DNA of 64,000 nt from Favolaschia claudopus (GCA_037176885.1 JAWWNJ010000102.1:806001-870000), one strand, 5' to 3'; shown: positions 31,734 to 44,402, counted from the first letter of the stretch. Numbers and translations: made by a program. The notes: generated by a model from the sequence alone, not told the origin.

Positions 31734-33837
31734 AACAGGCAATCACTCCGCTCATACCAAGCGCCTGGCGCGCTTTGCTCATTCAATCTGGTCTCATTCA
31801 ACGATATCCTCAACTCCTCCCTCCAACACGGGCTCGACGCTGGTTTCCCCGTCATCCTACGCACAAACGCTCCCGTTAATAGTCCCACCATGCAGATTCA
31901 CGCTGCCGAATTCGCTCGCATCGTTAATCACGAAATCGAGTCGAACCGCTATATGGGACCACTCACACAGGCAACTGTCGAGCACCTCATCGGCCCTTTC
32001 CAATCCTCTCCCCTTTCACTCGTTCCAAAGCCCCACAATCCCTGCAAGCAGCGTCTTGTTCAGAAATTTTCATTTCCTCATTTTCGGAGTGGTACTTACT
32101 CCTCCATTAATTCCGCGATCGACTCAGATATTTTCCCCTGCTACTGGGGAACATTCAACGCCTTTTCTTTCACTTTCCAGCGCCTGCCTCCCGGGTCAGA
32201 AGGAGCCTGCAGAGATGTGTCCGAGGCTTACCGCCGTGCGCCTTTGGCACCCAACCAATGGCCCGCGGCCGTCATTCGATTATCTGATAGAGACGAATTT
32301 GCGCTGGATTTCTCGGTGGCTTTTGGGGCGTCTTCAGGTTGCGGTGTCTATGGTATTATTGGCGACGCCCAAGCCGACCTCTTCCGGTGGAAGGGAGTCG
32401 GTCCGTTATCAAAATGGGTTGACGATCATGCCTTTCTCCGTTTCCTGCGCGAGCACCTATCAAAGGTTAATGCCGTGCGTGCTGAATGCGCCCGGCAAAT
32501 TGCTGCGCGAGGTGGTGTTCAGCATACAGGGGGCCGGCTTTGGTACGGAGGCGAGCTCTTACCCGACAATCGTCTCTCCGAATTTGACGAGGACATGTCG
32601 TTCCCCATTGTTGACCTTTCCCACCAAAGTCCTCGCTCTCCGCATGACGCCCAGTTCACGTATAACCTCCAGGACGTCAATGAATTCTCGGCCATCCTGG
32701 GGATCACCTGGAACGTCGAAAAGGAGATACCGTTCTCTCAGGAATTTCCGTTCACTGGTTTCCTTTGGAACCTCGTCGATCAGACAGTCGCTCTTCCAGA
32801 GTCAAAGAAATCGAAATACTTGGATGCCATCGCAGCCTGGCGCTCGAAACGCACTCATGTCCTTGAGGAAGTACAATCCCTTCATGGAAAACTGCTTCAC
32901 ACTTGCAGAATTATTCCCGAAAGACGTGCTTACCTTACCAACTTGGAACGAATGCTGGGCATCTTCCACGATCGTCCTTTCATGCCGCGTACCCCACCCG
33001 GATCTGTCGCAAGCGACCTCGACTGGTGGGAATCCGTGCTCGCTCGCCCAAGCCTCATACGATCGATTCCAGGCCCTTGTGAGGTCATCGACCTCCTTGC
33101 CTTCTCAGACGCCAGCTGCGACGTCGGTATGGCAATCGTTCTCCGCGATAGGTGGCGGGCTTGGAGGCTCCTCCCTGGATGGTCTTCTGACGAACGCGAC
33201 ATCGGCTGGGCAGAAGCCGTTGGTTTCGAACTCCTCATCAGATCCATACTCCAGCACCTATTCCAGATCATTTCAAAGTCTTCGGAGACAACCGGGTCGT
33301 CGTCGAAGGGTGGCGGAATGCGAGAAGCAAAAACCCCGCAACTAATCTCGTCTTCAGACGCATTCACACACTGCTGGCAAAGTCAGCGTGCACAGCTCAT
33401 ACCAGGTAAGTTTATTCCATACGCACCAATTTTCCCATCGATCCTAGATTCCCCAACCCGATAGATACGTCTCAACCTCATCCAACCCCGCCGACGAATC
33501 ATCTAGGGGACACTACCCACTAAACCACCTTCTCCTTCCTCCCGTGGACATCCCATGCGAGCTCACCAGGTTCATCGTCGACTTCGACGCCCCCCGCACC
33601 CAAGCAGAAGTCCAGCGTGGCCGAATCGCACCTCTTGCTAAAGTCCGCCTTCCAGAAGACATGGGGTGTCGAGCAGTATCGAGCTCGATCCAATGGCCAG
33701 TTCGACGCATTTGCATACGACTTCTACGACAGTCGCATCAGCTGGTGGGATTAAACATCGCCCTCACCCGTACAAGCTTGGCCATCAGCCCTTACCTTCA
33801 ACCCTGCGTCCGCACTGCAAAGCCGTCGAGCGTTTGA
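31677..33837 (+). CDS. DIRS reverse transcriptase-RNase H, with one intron and one frameshift
   Basis: A long frame (31677-33464) carries RT motifs: FQSSPLSLVPKP, RDVSEAYRRAPL with the first catalytic Asp, FGASSGCGVYG, and WVDDHAF with the catalytic Asp pair. After GFLWNL and VQSLHGKLLH comes an RNase H region (LLAFSDASCDVGMAIVL, then LPGWSSDERDIGW). Near 33250 the frame shifts; the RNase H tail continues as HFKVFGDNRVVVEGW. A 49 bp intron at 33416-33464 (GTAAGT...GATAG) joins AHTR to YVSTSSNPADESSRG. The product would copy element RNA into DNA. ORF starts before about 31780 overlap gag, so the start is uncertain. Confidence 0.8.
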
Positions 33838-33847
33838 AGATATGGCG

Positions 33848-35320
33848 CAAGGGTGCGCCGGTGTTTAAACCGGCGACCTAGGGCCGGTTAGTTAGTCCGG
33901 CCGCCAGGCCGGAAAAAAAAATCTTTGACCCCCTAGTTTGTGGGTCAGAACACAATTCCGGAGGTGTTTAGAAGCGCCTAGTTATGGTATGAAGTGATGC
34001 AATGAGTCCTTGCTAGAAACATCAGTCCCGGACACAGTTTTGGTAACAATGTGTTCATGTTTGGCTCTGCCTCTGGATTAGAAGTGTTGTCCGGCAGAAT
34101 CCTCCGTGAGTAAAAAGGACTTAATGGATGCTAAACCCACCCCATAGATGATTTGAAGTTGATTTGAACACATTTTGGACGTCCAGTTGGTCCGTTGAAA
34201 GTTCAGCAACGCACCGGTAACTAAAGCGTGAGAGGATATCACCGTATATGGTGCGTGGGAACGCTTACGTAGTATGTTAGTCCAGTCGCCGAGCTGGAAA
34301 AAAGAAAATCGGCCCTATATTGTGACGTCGTATACAAAATACTCCGAAGTAACGTTTAAACCAGGCGTTAGGTTACGATACTCGGGTGAGTGGGTTTGAA
34401 GTGCGTTCAGTCCAAAACCAACCCGAATAGGAAATGTTGTCGAGATGGATGAGAAGTCGATCCAGCGCGAAGAACTCGCTGTATTTCGATGCAACGCAGA
34501 GGGTTTTCAGAGAAGATGGTGATCTGTTGGCTGGAAGGTCAAAACAAAGTAAGGATCGATTTTACCGTTGGTTATTTAAATCCAGAGTATTTAGACAGGA
34601 GGGCGAGTGTGGCAGAAAGTATGGGTTCCAAGATGTTATTCTTGCAAACCTCAGGCTAAGGAAACGGTCGGTTGGCACCAGACGTTGTGTAGAAGTGGGT
34701 AGTAATTGGTACGATGCTATTGAAGTACATTTGGGAATAAATACGAAGAGAGGTACCAATATTCTGGGTCCATACATGCGGTACAAAATAAATAGGAAGG
34801 GGATGTCCATATGGCTTGCACAGCCAAATATCAAGATTCAGGGGTTGTTTCTATGATTCAGAACTCGACCACATGCTCGTAGTAAGGCACAGAATATGTT
34901 CTTTCACCTTGGATTCAAGTTCAACCAATAAAATTGAGTCGGGGAGAAATGTGGGTTATTTGTTCCACATGGGTCGATGAGGAATTGCTGACATCGTTGC
35001 CTCGAGGTGATCTTGACCATATGAGCGTGTTTGGACCCTAAAATCGGCTTTGCGCTGGAGGTGGGAGCCAGGAACGGATATCCAAAAGTCGAGGTAAGGC
35101 GAAATGATGCGATCATGAGAGATTCCCACGGTTCAACTGGTTTGTGTCGGTGGTGACGGTGAAGCAAAAGAAGTGAAAGTTGGAGAATAGAGAGCCAAGG
35201 GTATATAGAATAGAATGGTCGAATAAAACTGGGAGGTTGGTATGTGAGTTTGGGGTGTTTTCAATGTAAACAGCGAAGCTGTGTCACAATATCTTTTTTT
35301 AGAATGCCGGTGCACCCTTG
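33848..35320. mobile_element. Non-autonomous hAT-type element inside the DIRS element
   Basis: The ends CAAGGGTGCGCCGG and CCGGTGCACCCTTG are flanked by an exact 8 bp duplication ATATGGCG (33840-33847, 35321-35328). The left subterminal region is packed with GCCGG/CCGGC inverted repeats. A degenerate second copy of the TTAGTCC..GGAAAAA segment lies at about 34272-34310. 1473 bp; the ORF at 34434-34856 (140 codons) has no recognisable motif. Confidence 0.8.
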
Positions 35321-35329
35321 ATATGGCGT

Positions 35330-36383
35330 CCGGAAAAAGTGCGATCTGCATCCGTTGATGGCCGCACGCTGCCAATCACGGAAGCAGAATTGCAGCGGAT
35401 TTTTGACGTAATCAGCTGTGCTTGGGCTGAAAGCACAACCGAGACATACGGCGCAGGTTAACTGGCCTACCATGTGTACTGTGACTTCAAAAACATCCCG
35501 AAATCTGACCGCGCACCTGCCAGTCCCACCCTTATCGCTGCTTTCATATCACAACTTGCGGGTTTTCTCAGTGGCAGCACCATTAACAATTATGTCGCTG
35601 GGGTGCGCGCATGGCACATTATCCATGGAGTTCCATTGACTTGGAACTCAATGCTCTTCTTAAAGCTTCCAGTTCCTTGGCTCCTCTCAGCTCAAAGCGC
35701 CCCCCGAGAAAACCTTACACCATCGAAATTCTCACCAAACTATACCCTCATTTCAATCGGACTCTTCCCCTCGATGCTTCCGTTTGGAGCTGCTTGCTTG
35801 CGCTTTTTTGGGGAACGGCCCGCACGGGTGAACTAACAGTCAGGACACTGACGTCTTTCGATCCTCTCATACACGTGAAGAGATCTAATGTGTCCGAAGC
35901 TGTTGACCGCCAGGGCCTGAAGCAGCGCGACGTTTTCCTTCCCCGAACCAAATCTGCAGCGCATGGGGAAACTATTCACTGGGCTAAGCAAACTGGCGAC
36001 CTGAGCTCGATCCAGAATTCGCGCTGCAGAATCACCTTGCCGTTAACGCTACGGATATCAACGCCGCGCTCTTTCCCTATAAATATCGAAACTCTTTCCG
36101 GCCTCTCACCCGCAGTGCCTTTCTAAAGCGACTCAACTCAGCGTCTAGCGCCGCGGGTCTGGAGCCATTGCAGGCCCACGGAATCCGTATTGGCTCGACG
36201 CTCGAATACCTGCTGCGCGGAGTTCCCATGGATGTTGTAAAGATGAAAGGACGCTGGGCCAGCGATGCGTTCACCAAATACCTGCGAAAGCATGCGCAAA
36301 TCCTGGCTCCATACATGCAGGAGAATCCTCAAGTTCATGAAAGCGTGCTCCGCATCGTTATACCCCAAATGCGACGTTCATAA
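35330..36383 (+). pseudogene. Tyrosine recombinase of the DIRS element, degenerate
   Basis: Read across frames: RTLPITEAELQRIFDV, ...WAESTTETYGAG (stop at 35456-35458), HVYCDFKNIP, RAPASPTLIAAFISQLAG, NNYVAGVRAWHIIHG, GTARTGELTV with the first catalytic Arg, QAHGIRIGSTLEYL with the HxxR pair, KGRWASDAFTKYLR with the Trp at the second His position and the nucleophile Tyr. It ends at 36383. All catalytic residues are visible but a stop and several frameshifts inactivate it. Confidence 0.8.
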
Positions 36384-37127
36384 TATAAATTGTGAGTCTC
36401 CCTCCTAGCCCTGGGGAATCCAGCTTCGCAGGATGGGTCGCAAGACTCCTAGTCCACGGGTCTCTTGCTCACCAAAATTCCCCACAGGCTACTTGCCAAT
36501 TTCTTCGAGTCGGGAAAGATTGCTGGATCTTTTCGCCCGTATTTTCAACCATAGTTCAAATTATCATTCACTATAATAAATACACGAGTTCTCGTTTGAT
36601 TCCATCTCACATTGCGAAGGTCGCAAGCATTTCATAGACGCCTCAATCCGAATGTTAACAATTCCCAACTCATTGGAATATTTCTCATCGGCAGTTCAAG
36701 ATGGGACCCAAATTTTGTGGGCCAATTAAGACCATAATTTTCTCCCCTTCGTAAGTATTCAGGCTGATACTGTGATATGTTGAGAAAAAATTCACACCAA
36801 CAGATTATACGGAAAAAATACTCAAGGCACCGCAAAAAAATAGCTGTTTCCTTGAGTTAAAGAGCCTTCGAAGCACATAGCCGTATGAAGACCAGCCACA
36901 CCGTGACTGACACAACAATTTGGATTGCTTCGGATCACCATTTGATCGCAAGCCTGTCGACGCCGTAAAATTAATTTAATTCGGAAAAGTGTTGCTCTCG
37001 GATTTCTGCCTAACTTTCGCTTGGGAAGTAATCCATGACTGCCACAGCACGTTATCCAAAGCAAAACCTGGCTCAAATCCACGAATTTGGACCACAAAAT
37101 GTCGTGAAAACCAAGTGAAAACCATAT
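36384..37127. other. No recognisable gene (3' flank of the DIRS element)
   Basis: Non-coding; may include the unrecognised terminal repeat of the element. Short ORFs only. Confidence 0.35.
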
Positions 37128-37586
37128 TTGGCAACCAAGATTGGTGTCAAACGCTCGGAGCACAACCTCACCAATTGGCAAATCCTCTTGCCTCACCCTT
37201 CGTACCCAGACCACGCAATTTTCAACGATAAATACTGTCATAAGACGGCGACACTCAATGGCCGAATGTGGGAGAAGCCCAAAGTTTTCTATGCTGCTCG
37301 CGCTCGTATTGCCGAGTAGAAACTCGAGCACATTGATTCCCTGATTGTCGCCTATAGCAATGGTGCTCTGTTAACATGGCCGCGTTTCACCAGGGAGCGG
37401 GCAGAGGATGGGCCAATAGCTCGGCTCACTCCAGCGGAAATTGAACGCGCGTGGCTCGAGTTAACGAACGATGGAAACGAAAGCGATCTCGGGATCATCA
37501 GGCTCTCGAGTCGTGCTGCACCGACTCAGTACCTTGCACTTTGTCAGTCGTCGACGGCTGGTAAATGTGGTTGTGGCATGACATAG
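37128..37586 (+). pseudogene. Unrecognised ORF with internal stop
   Basis: One frame reads SEHNLTNWQILLPHPSYPDH ... MWEKPKVFYAARARIAE, a TAG at 37317, then KLEHIDSLIVAYSNGALLTW and LTPAEIERAWLEL to 37586. The protein-like composition on both sides of the stop suggests a remnant, possibly transposon-derived. I do not know the family. Confidence 0.4.
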
Positions 37587-38828
37587 GGAGAGGCATGTGT
37601 TTATTTTTTGTTGACCTGCTCGATTTCGTCTCGTTTGCTCTCGTCTTGCCTCGATATCTCGCATCTGGACAAGTAACTGTTGTACCTCAAGCGCTGGTAA
37701 TACCGGTGCGCCTCAAAACAATCTAGCATATTGAGACCCAGTTAGTTTGCGGATGATGATCATCAGAATGCCAGACGGCAGACTACTACCCACTCGCGAT
37801 TTGGTTGAGTTGTAGTTTCATGGGTGGGTATACAAAGAGGCCCCTTCCACGGATCTGAAGTAAATTCAAAGGGATATTTGCCAAAGAAATCAAACTGGAA
37901 TTGCGGATTTCTGAATGGCAAGATGGTATGTTGAGCTTGAGGGTTCTGAATGTGGACACCCCAAGTGCTGCTTTTCTATGATAGGGACTATACTCAGTGT
38001 CTTAAGAGACAATAATTCTGCATCCCCCTTGCCTGCTTTGAGAAGAGTTGAACCCGGCAATGGCCAGTCATCCGGCCATCACTCTCATCAGTACCTGACA
38101 TTACGTGACAAACATTTTTTAACCTCGAACCATTGAGTATACCGGGGGGTCAAAAACTTTACTGGGGGGGCAAAAAACCTCTCGCCCTGCTTTCAAATAC
38201 AAAGTCCCTCTTTGACTTTCCTTATCAACTTCCTCAAGAATAGTAAGTAAAATCAACTTTTACCCCAGATCTATTAAAAGTGCAATCTGCCCGCCATACT
38301 CGTCATCACAGAAAGTAACCGAAAATTGCGTCATCTCGACACGGTCACATGGTGATGTCGCGCCGCTTGGACCTCAAAATAGAATGTATCATAGTAGGAT
38401 TTCGTGAATTCTGGGGCAAACAAGTTTGTCTTGCTTCCTACAGAGACGGTGCAAACCAGAGTATCTCGATGCTAATCCATACATACAATACAAGATTTTG
38501 TCCAACCTGCAAAATAACCGTAGATGTCCCACTTTGGGTACAAATATCATGGTCCGCAATACTAGGGTAGCCCCTGGACGTTTCAAATTGCTTCCAAAAA
38601 TGAGATTTCGCAAGAAAAACCAGAGGAACAGTTTATTTGGCTGTTCTGCCGAGATCATATTTTGAGCCCGCAAAAATGATGCCTGGAGGGCAAGTGAAAG
38701 TATATAACAGCGTTTATAATCTCCCCCATCCCACACCAGCAAGTTTAGAATGATACAGCTCTTGCTTTCTGTCTCAAAGTATCTCATGAATTGTGATGCA
38801 TGAAGATTATCCGTCTGAATCAATTAAG
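37587..38828. other. No recognisable gene
   Basis: Contains a transposon-end-like stretch at 38297 (TACTCG..CACAGAAAGTAACCG) related to 46555-46580 and 61963-61987. A 144-codon minus-strand ORF (38823-38389) has no motif. Confidence 0.35.
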
Positions 38829-39684
38829 CGGTACTCCAGCATCTTGGTGGTTTGTCAGTAGCGCAATAATGGGAAGATTTGGGACGCACTGCTGCACGTA
38901 TCCAAGTTCTGGCTTCCTCCGCATCTGACGGGGACCAGTTATCCCTGAGCCATTGAAGTTTTGTTGTCGGATTTAAAACTGAGAAATAATATGAGTGGTT
39001 GAAGCGAATGAGGTGAAGAAGAGCGAAGTGTTTACCCATGGCCAGCGCGTAAATTCGAGTGCGCCGAGACATCCCGAGGTATTCGGTGAATTTATCGACA
39101 GCGGTGTTAATACCGAGACTGATTTTCGGGAGCTCTCGAGCAAGAAGCTTGAGTGCGGCAATGAGCTGCTCATAGAGTGGGAGCACATAGGACAGGGTAG
39201 GCGCTTTCTCCGCAGATACTATCTCCTGGACAAGATGTGGGACCTGTAAAAAGCGCCGAATGTCGACGAGCACAGTCTTGGCGATCGGATCGAGTCGGTC
39301 ATCTGAAATCTTGGGGCAATATATATGACATTTTAGAGGTATCTATTGCACGTACCTTGGACCCTGAGTGCGCCATGCACTGTCCCGACGCGCCACCTTT
39401 GCGTCATATTTCCAGCTTTGTGGGGCGTTTCGCGTCCTGCGGGGCAGTCAGCCGGTGACGTCGATGCCAAGCGAGGTTGAGGTGAGGCATAGGAGGATTG
39501 GTTTGCGCCAGGATGCGCTGGTCGGTGAGCGGGAGGAGGTAGACGCGTCAGTCACTCAGTGACGCTGTCAAAAATGTCACGGTGCCTGTTTTGGGAGCGG
39601 AGGCGAGGCGAGCTGGCATCACCTCGAGGTGCCGTTTATGGTAACGGGTGAGTTGGAGCTGAACTCCAGCTCCCGGCAGCACTA
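38829..39684 (-). pseudogene. Truncated second copy of a hAT transposase region
   Basis: Nearly identical to 50892-51764, including intron positions and the right terminus ending CCGGCAGCACTA. It stops abruptly at 38829, four codons into the exon that begins MLEYR, so the dimerisation domain and the other terminus are missing. It encodes DIRRFLQVPHLVQEI, LNPTTKLQWL and related hAT catalytic-core segments. Translation ends in plausible-looking read-through of the intron. Confidence 0.8.
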
Positions 39685-40002
39685 GCCGAAACTTGATGTT
39701 TCGGGAACGGCAAGGGGGTGTCGGGATTCCGGGTCGACTTTTTTTTTCAGGCCTCGGCCAGACCCCCACCCCGCTGTCCCCTTCTATATAGGCCAATATC
39801 TTCCCACCATTGTCAGGCTGCCGTGTTGCCAGTCTCACAGCCACCTTCGGTAATTTCCGAAAACCACCAATTTATATCTGTTTCGGGCGTTCAAGAGTAT
39901 ACTTGGGTGAAGAGATTTTACACATTGGATTTTATGCATATGCACGATGCACATGAGGTATATCTAGAGGATCGGAGCTATTTTCCGGCAAATGAGTAGA
40001 TA
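39685..40002. other. No recognisable gene
   Basis: About 320 bp between the hAT remnant and the MITE. Only short ORFs. Confidence 0.35.
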
Positions 40003-40359
40003 CAGCCGTTTCAGAAAAAGAATGCGGGTTTTGATCTTCTTTCGTTTTCCATTTTAATTGACGGTTGTTGACGACTCCGTTAACGGCACCGTGCGGCTCC
40101 ACAAGTCTCCACAACTGCCGTGAGCTTGTCGGTGTAAACAGCTGGGCTCAAGCATGCATTTGAGCCCTGCTGGAGGCCAGATTGGAGCTCTGATGTATTC
40201 ACAAAGGTTCAGGGAGCCTCACCAACTCACTCTCTGGCAAGAGAATGCGCTGAAAGAGACGAATAGCTGATTCGGCAAAGGACGCGGGACCAAACACAGG
40301 TAAGCAGATTTCGAAAACGAAAATCAATCAAAACCCGCATTCTTTTTCTGAAACGGCTG
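40003..40359. mobile_element. Complete GCCGTTTC-family MITE
   Basis: The ends CAGCCGTTTCAGAAAAAGAA and exact complement are flanked by TA (40001-40002, 40360-40361). 357 bp, no coding capacity. Partial copies are at 13491-13609 (right half) and 44161-44402 (left half). Confidence 0.85.
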
Positions 40360-40849
40360 TATTGGCGCCTTTTGATACACTCTCGCCACTAGTTCTGCAA
40401 TGAATCCATCAATCTGATTGTCGGTACTAGTTATTTGGGCCATAATACTTGTACCGGCCTTCGTTTTTATGAATTCTGGAGCCTGACAACGGCAGAGAAA
40501 TAATCGTTGAAATTTACACCACTCAATTGGCGTGCGAACGCCGAAAACTGTCCAAATCTGGAAATTTCCTTTCACTCAGATTTCATGTCCTGCACTTTGT
40601 TTGAGCCCAGAGACCACGTCAATGACTCGAAACGCCTTGTTGCATTGTTTTCTGCAGCCACTGTAGAAATCGAAAAAGTGATTTGTTGGACTGACTATGT
40701 TTCGAAAAGGCCTGATAGACTGGCAGGCTAGTTGCAGCGAGAATTTGACATTATGAGAAAGATTTTTAAAGCGTATTCTGCCTTGATTTTACATCGGTCA
40801 ACTCTTTCAACAGGAACTCGGCATAATTTCTGCAATATCTAATTTTTTC

Positions 40850-41260
40850 GGACAATCCAATCTCGGAACAGCTCAGCTGGCATTCGAGCGAACCCGCCAG
40901 GGTATTACCACGGGCATGAAGTCGGCCTCCGAGACGAGATTCGGGACCACTTACATCCAGGCACTTGCAGTTAAACTTTGCATGCCCGCGCTTGTGGCAT
41001 GTGTTGCGGCCGGCACCATTACTTTTGCTACAAAGGCCGTGAGTATCAATCTTCGTCCTTCATCAGATATGATAATTCATTCCAGAATAAACGACTCACC
41101 CCTTATCTCACATCCGGCGCCACCTGTTACGTATTCCTTGCCCAACTCGACTGCATGGTTAAGTTGTTCGAGGCCGGAGCCAACGGGATTACTGCACTCG
41201 AAGGTCAGAACACGACTTGTGCAGACGTGTTTTATGTTTGGGTTACCATTAGAGAGTTTG
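40850..41260 (+). pseudogene. hAT transposase core fragment
   Basis: Two plus-strand exons joined by a short intron (about 41041-41087, GTGAG...TTCCAG). The first reads AFERTRQGITTGMKSASETRFGTTYIQALAVKL; the second reads KRLTPYLTSGATCYVFLAQL and NTTCADVFYVWVTI. The TRFGT and TxADVY-like motifs match the central region of fungal hAT transposases. Both ends are missing; a further frame-shifted piece extends to about 41520. Confidence 0.6.
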
Positions 41261-41746
41261 TGCGAGCGACCCAGATCGCTTTTCATCCGCTCAGATCTCC
41301 GCAACGACAGATACCATAGAAGAGTATTGCCATGGGGCATTCCGAGGTCGCTGGGACCTCACACCTGTGACTGCTCATTGTCGAGATCTGAGCAGTCCCA
41401 AAGCGACCCGGGTCGCTTTGCACAAACCCGCTATTGCCTGGCATCTTGATAAGTTGCTGGGTGATCGAACCAAGGTCATCGAGGTCTACAATGCCCGCTT
41501 TGATCAGATGATGACCGAGTCATTGGTCAAAGGGTACACATCTACGATGCATACACATTTTGTTTGATTTTTTCTTTGTGCGTTCCAGCGCAAAATATAG
41601 CTCAACAGAATAGAGAAAGAACCAAGGCAATACGGTAGAAGTAGCTCCAATGTTCGGGCTATTATGACACCATATATTCTGCACTGTCCCTCTATGCGCC
41701 AAAGCCAATATTGAATGGTGCAAAAGGTGGTTTGATCCAAATTGCC

Positions 41747-43925
41747 TTAGATCAGTGTAACAGCATGGTCTGAACGCGGCTTCACGACGCAATCGAACGG
41801 TTTGGGGTGACTAAAATAAAAATAATTCTCTCAATCCTGATTCCAAAACCAACCGCCATGCCAGTGACCGACTCACCTGATCGTCCCCTGGGTATTTTCG
41901 TGCACAGGCAGCGGGCCCGGCGCGCGTGATATATCGAACGTCGCGAGGATAGATGCGACGGTGCAAAAGAGAGAGACTTCCGCGAGGTATTATTTTCCTG
42001 GGCAGACTCTGCGACAGAAACCGAAACAGACGGTGCGCGGGTCGCGTTGTGGGAAAGGTCTGAGGTAGCGAGTTGGGTCGAATTTGTCTGGTTTGGGGTA
42101 TGTTTCCGGATCGTTGAGAATGTTCCTATATGATGGGCGAGTTGAGAATTTGATCAAGAAATCGGGATAGACGAAAGAACGCACCAGAGGTTGGCGATAA
42201 TCACGGATCCTGGATGAGGTTAGAATGAGTGAGTTTAGTTGACCAGAAAAGACGTGAGACGAAAAGCTACCTTCCGGGATAAAGTGGCCATTGATAACGG
42301 TGTCCTCCATCGCAGCGTGAGGAACACCTGGAGACATATCAATATCTCACCAAGAGGCGCAACACTGTGCCAGCGCAAAAGTTCTGTTACGACGGCTGAG
42401 ACGTATGGCAGCTGTTCACGGTCTGAAAATAGTGGCAGGCGTGTCGTCCCGACTACGGAGTCAATTTCGGTTTGCGCTTCTCGTTGAACCTCTGAAATAC
42501 AGATCCGATTGATTTCTGTGAGTTGAGAACATGGATGTGAGAATATTTGTGGTGCTTACCTGGAGCAAGAACCATTGCTAGAAAAAATGCTTGCATAGCA
42601 GCTGCTGAAGTGTCTGCCCTCCTATTGTTCCCGTGAGCCTCTGCGGCTCCCGTAAAATTAAGCTTACCGCCATAGAAGGACGCCGCGGTGAATTTGATGT
42701 CACGTAGATCTTCCTCGCTGAGCTTCTCTTCCTCTTTAAGAAGGCTAGAAACAAATGAGATGGGAGCGGTCCCGCTGGTCTGAAATATATCGTGTCCGGG
42801 AAATGAGCAGGGATGGCCAGCCATGTGAAGTTAATATTCTTCGCACCATTTGTTGTCGAACGAAATGATATGGGGCCTCGACCATGTCCTTCGTTTCTCT
42901 CGCCCAAATTCGCGCCGTCTGTTTGAATGGTGCGAGAATTTCGGGGATGCGCAACATGTCGGGGAAGACGTCGACAAGGAATGCGTCTGAACGCACAAGA
43001 TGAATGACTACCCGTGACGATCGCCATTAAAAAATAAACTTTCCTGGCTGAGTAGCGGCATTGAAGTTGTTGTTTGCTTTTTCGATGAGTGTCACGAAAG
43101 GATCGTTTTCCTCTTGAACTTCAATTCCGTATGTTATGCGAAGAATAATGGCTCCCGTCAGTCTAGAATCGTTATGATATGTGAGAATGAACGAAATTGA
43201 AGAAGCTAAATTGAACTTACTTCCGTAGATGGTTACTTATAGCGTCGGCACCGGGGTTCAATAGTAGCCGTTTGAGGAAACGATGGATCTCCGTCTCCAT
43301 TACAATTACTTGTTGCACTCTATACCTCATCGATTAGCTGGAGACTCGGAAATGAGACGTCGCAGAGAACGTACCCGCCGAGACTTCCGATCTGGTTGGC
43401 AAAATATTTCCGATAAGTTCGAAATCGCGGGCCGTAGCTTGAAACGAAGAGCGATTGAAGTCGAAAATAAGTAGAATGGGGAGAAGAACGCCGCTGACGG
43501 TATGAGAACCAAGGTCTGGTCATATCCGACTAGCTCTCCGGCCATGGGAAGTCGGGGCCGGGTGGAAAACGCAGCGGTATTCTCATTCAGGTCCTCAATG
43601 ATAGTAGCGGAGTTAAGGATGACGATCGGCTGGCCAAAGAGACTGACGGAGCAGATATCGCCTGCATCGCAAGTCAGAAGCAGTCTATGACCTTTGTCGA
43701 GCCCGATTAATACCCCACTTGGCTCCCCAGTCGGCGAACTTGAGCCACTCCATGGTAGAGGGCATGTCGAGAACATTCTGAATAAAAAGAACGTCACGGT
43801 GAGCGTCGTGAGAATAGAAGTGGGGCGTACACCGATAAGAGGAAGACCAGGAGGGCTCGAAAGATCGTACGGAGGAGAATGAAAGAGAGAGCGCCAAGCG
43901 ATAGGGCAATGGTGGTCGACTGCAT
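41747..43925 (-). pseudogene. Cytochrome P450, multi-exon, disabled
   Basis: Minus strand from ATG at 43925 with a hydrophobic anchor (ALSLGALSFILLRTIF). Then SSPPGLPLIG, NVLDMPSTMEWLKF, SVSLFGQPIVILNS, YGPRFRTYRKYFANQIGS, EIHRFLKRLLLNP, an I-helix ADTSAAAMQAFFLAM, the ExxR in ELLRW, PDKFDPTRYL and the heme-Cys motif CFGFCRRVCPG. The last exon ends KPRSDHAVTLI and TAA at 41747-41749. About ten short introns fit, e.g. 43778-43830, 43662-43713, 41811-41876. Defects: a frameshift in exon 1 near 43870, an in-frame TAA just after CPGK, a junction problem at the I-helix, and Gly to Cys in the heme motif. It resembles fungal O-methylsterigmatocystin-oxidoreductase-like P450s. A MITE sits 34 bp upstream. 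Confidence 0.85.
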
Positions 43926-43958
43926 GGTGGGGAAGAGAGACGTGGGCGCTGAATTATT

Positions 43959-44155
43959 AGGGGCGCTCAATTCTGAGCTCGTCAGCTCGTCTCGACGGTC
44001 TCGTCCGTAAATGTTCGATTTTTTTGATAAGGGGATCAAAATTTGATGGGAAGTGGAGAGAAATGCGGAGTGGGATCAGCAGCTCATCAGCTCATCATGC
44101 AATCAAATAATCTCTGGGACGGGACGAGCCGACGAGCTAAGAATTGAGCGCCCCT
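43959..44155. mobile_element. Small MITE upstream of the P450
   Basis: The ends AGGGGCGCTCAATTCT and complement match over about 33 bp, with ATT on both sides (43956-43958, 44156-44158). 197 bp. A 3 bp duplication, as for the MITE at 17084-17534. Confidence 0.7.
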
Positions 44156-44160
44156 ATTTA

Positions 44161-44402
44161 CAGCCGTTTCAGAAAAAGAATGCGGGTTTTGATCTTCTTT
44201 CCTTTTCGATTTTAATTGACAGTTGTTGACGATTCCGTCAACGGCACCGTGCGGCTCCACAAGTCTCCACAACTGCCGTGAGCTTCGGTGTAAACAACTG
44301 GGCTCAAGCACGCATTTGAGCCCTGCTGGAGGTCGGATTGGAGCTCTGATGTATTCACAAAGGTTCAGGGAGCCTCACCAACTCAGGGAGCCTCACCAAC
44401 TC
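44161..44402. mobile_element. Left half of a GCCGTTTC-family MITE
   Basis: It begins after TA at 44159-44160 and follows 40003 onward at high identity. It ends at a duplicated GGGAGCCTCACCAACTCA block (two copies, 44367-44402). The right half is missing; the sequence changes at once to a retroelement protease. Confidence 0.8.

Larger units (their letters stand above)
31305..36383 (+). mobile_element. DIRS-type (tyrosine-recombinase) retrotransposon
   Basis: Gag-like, reverse transcriptase-RNase H and tyrosine recombinase domains lie in that order on the plus strand. This is the gene content of DIRS-like retroelements, which integrate by a recombinase instead of a DDE integrase. The recombinase part is interrupted by a hAT element at 33848-35320. 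Terminal repeats were not identified, so the true ends are unknown. Confidence 0.8.
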
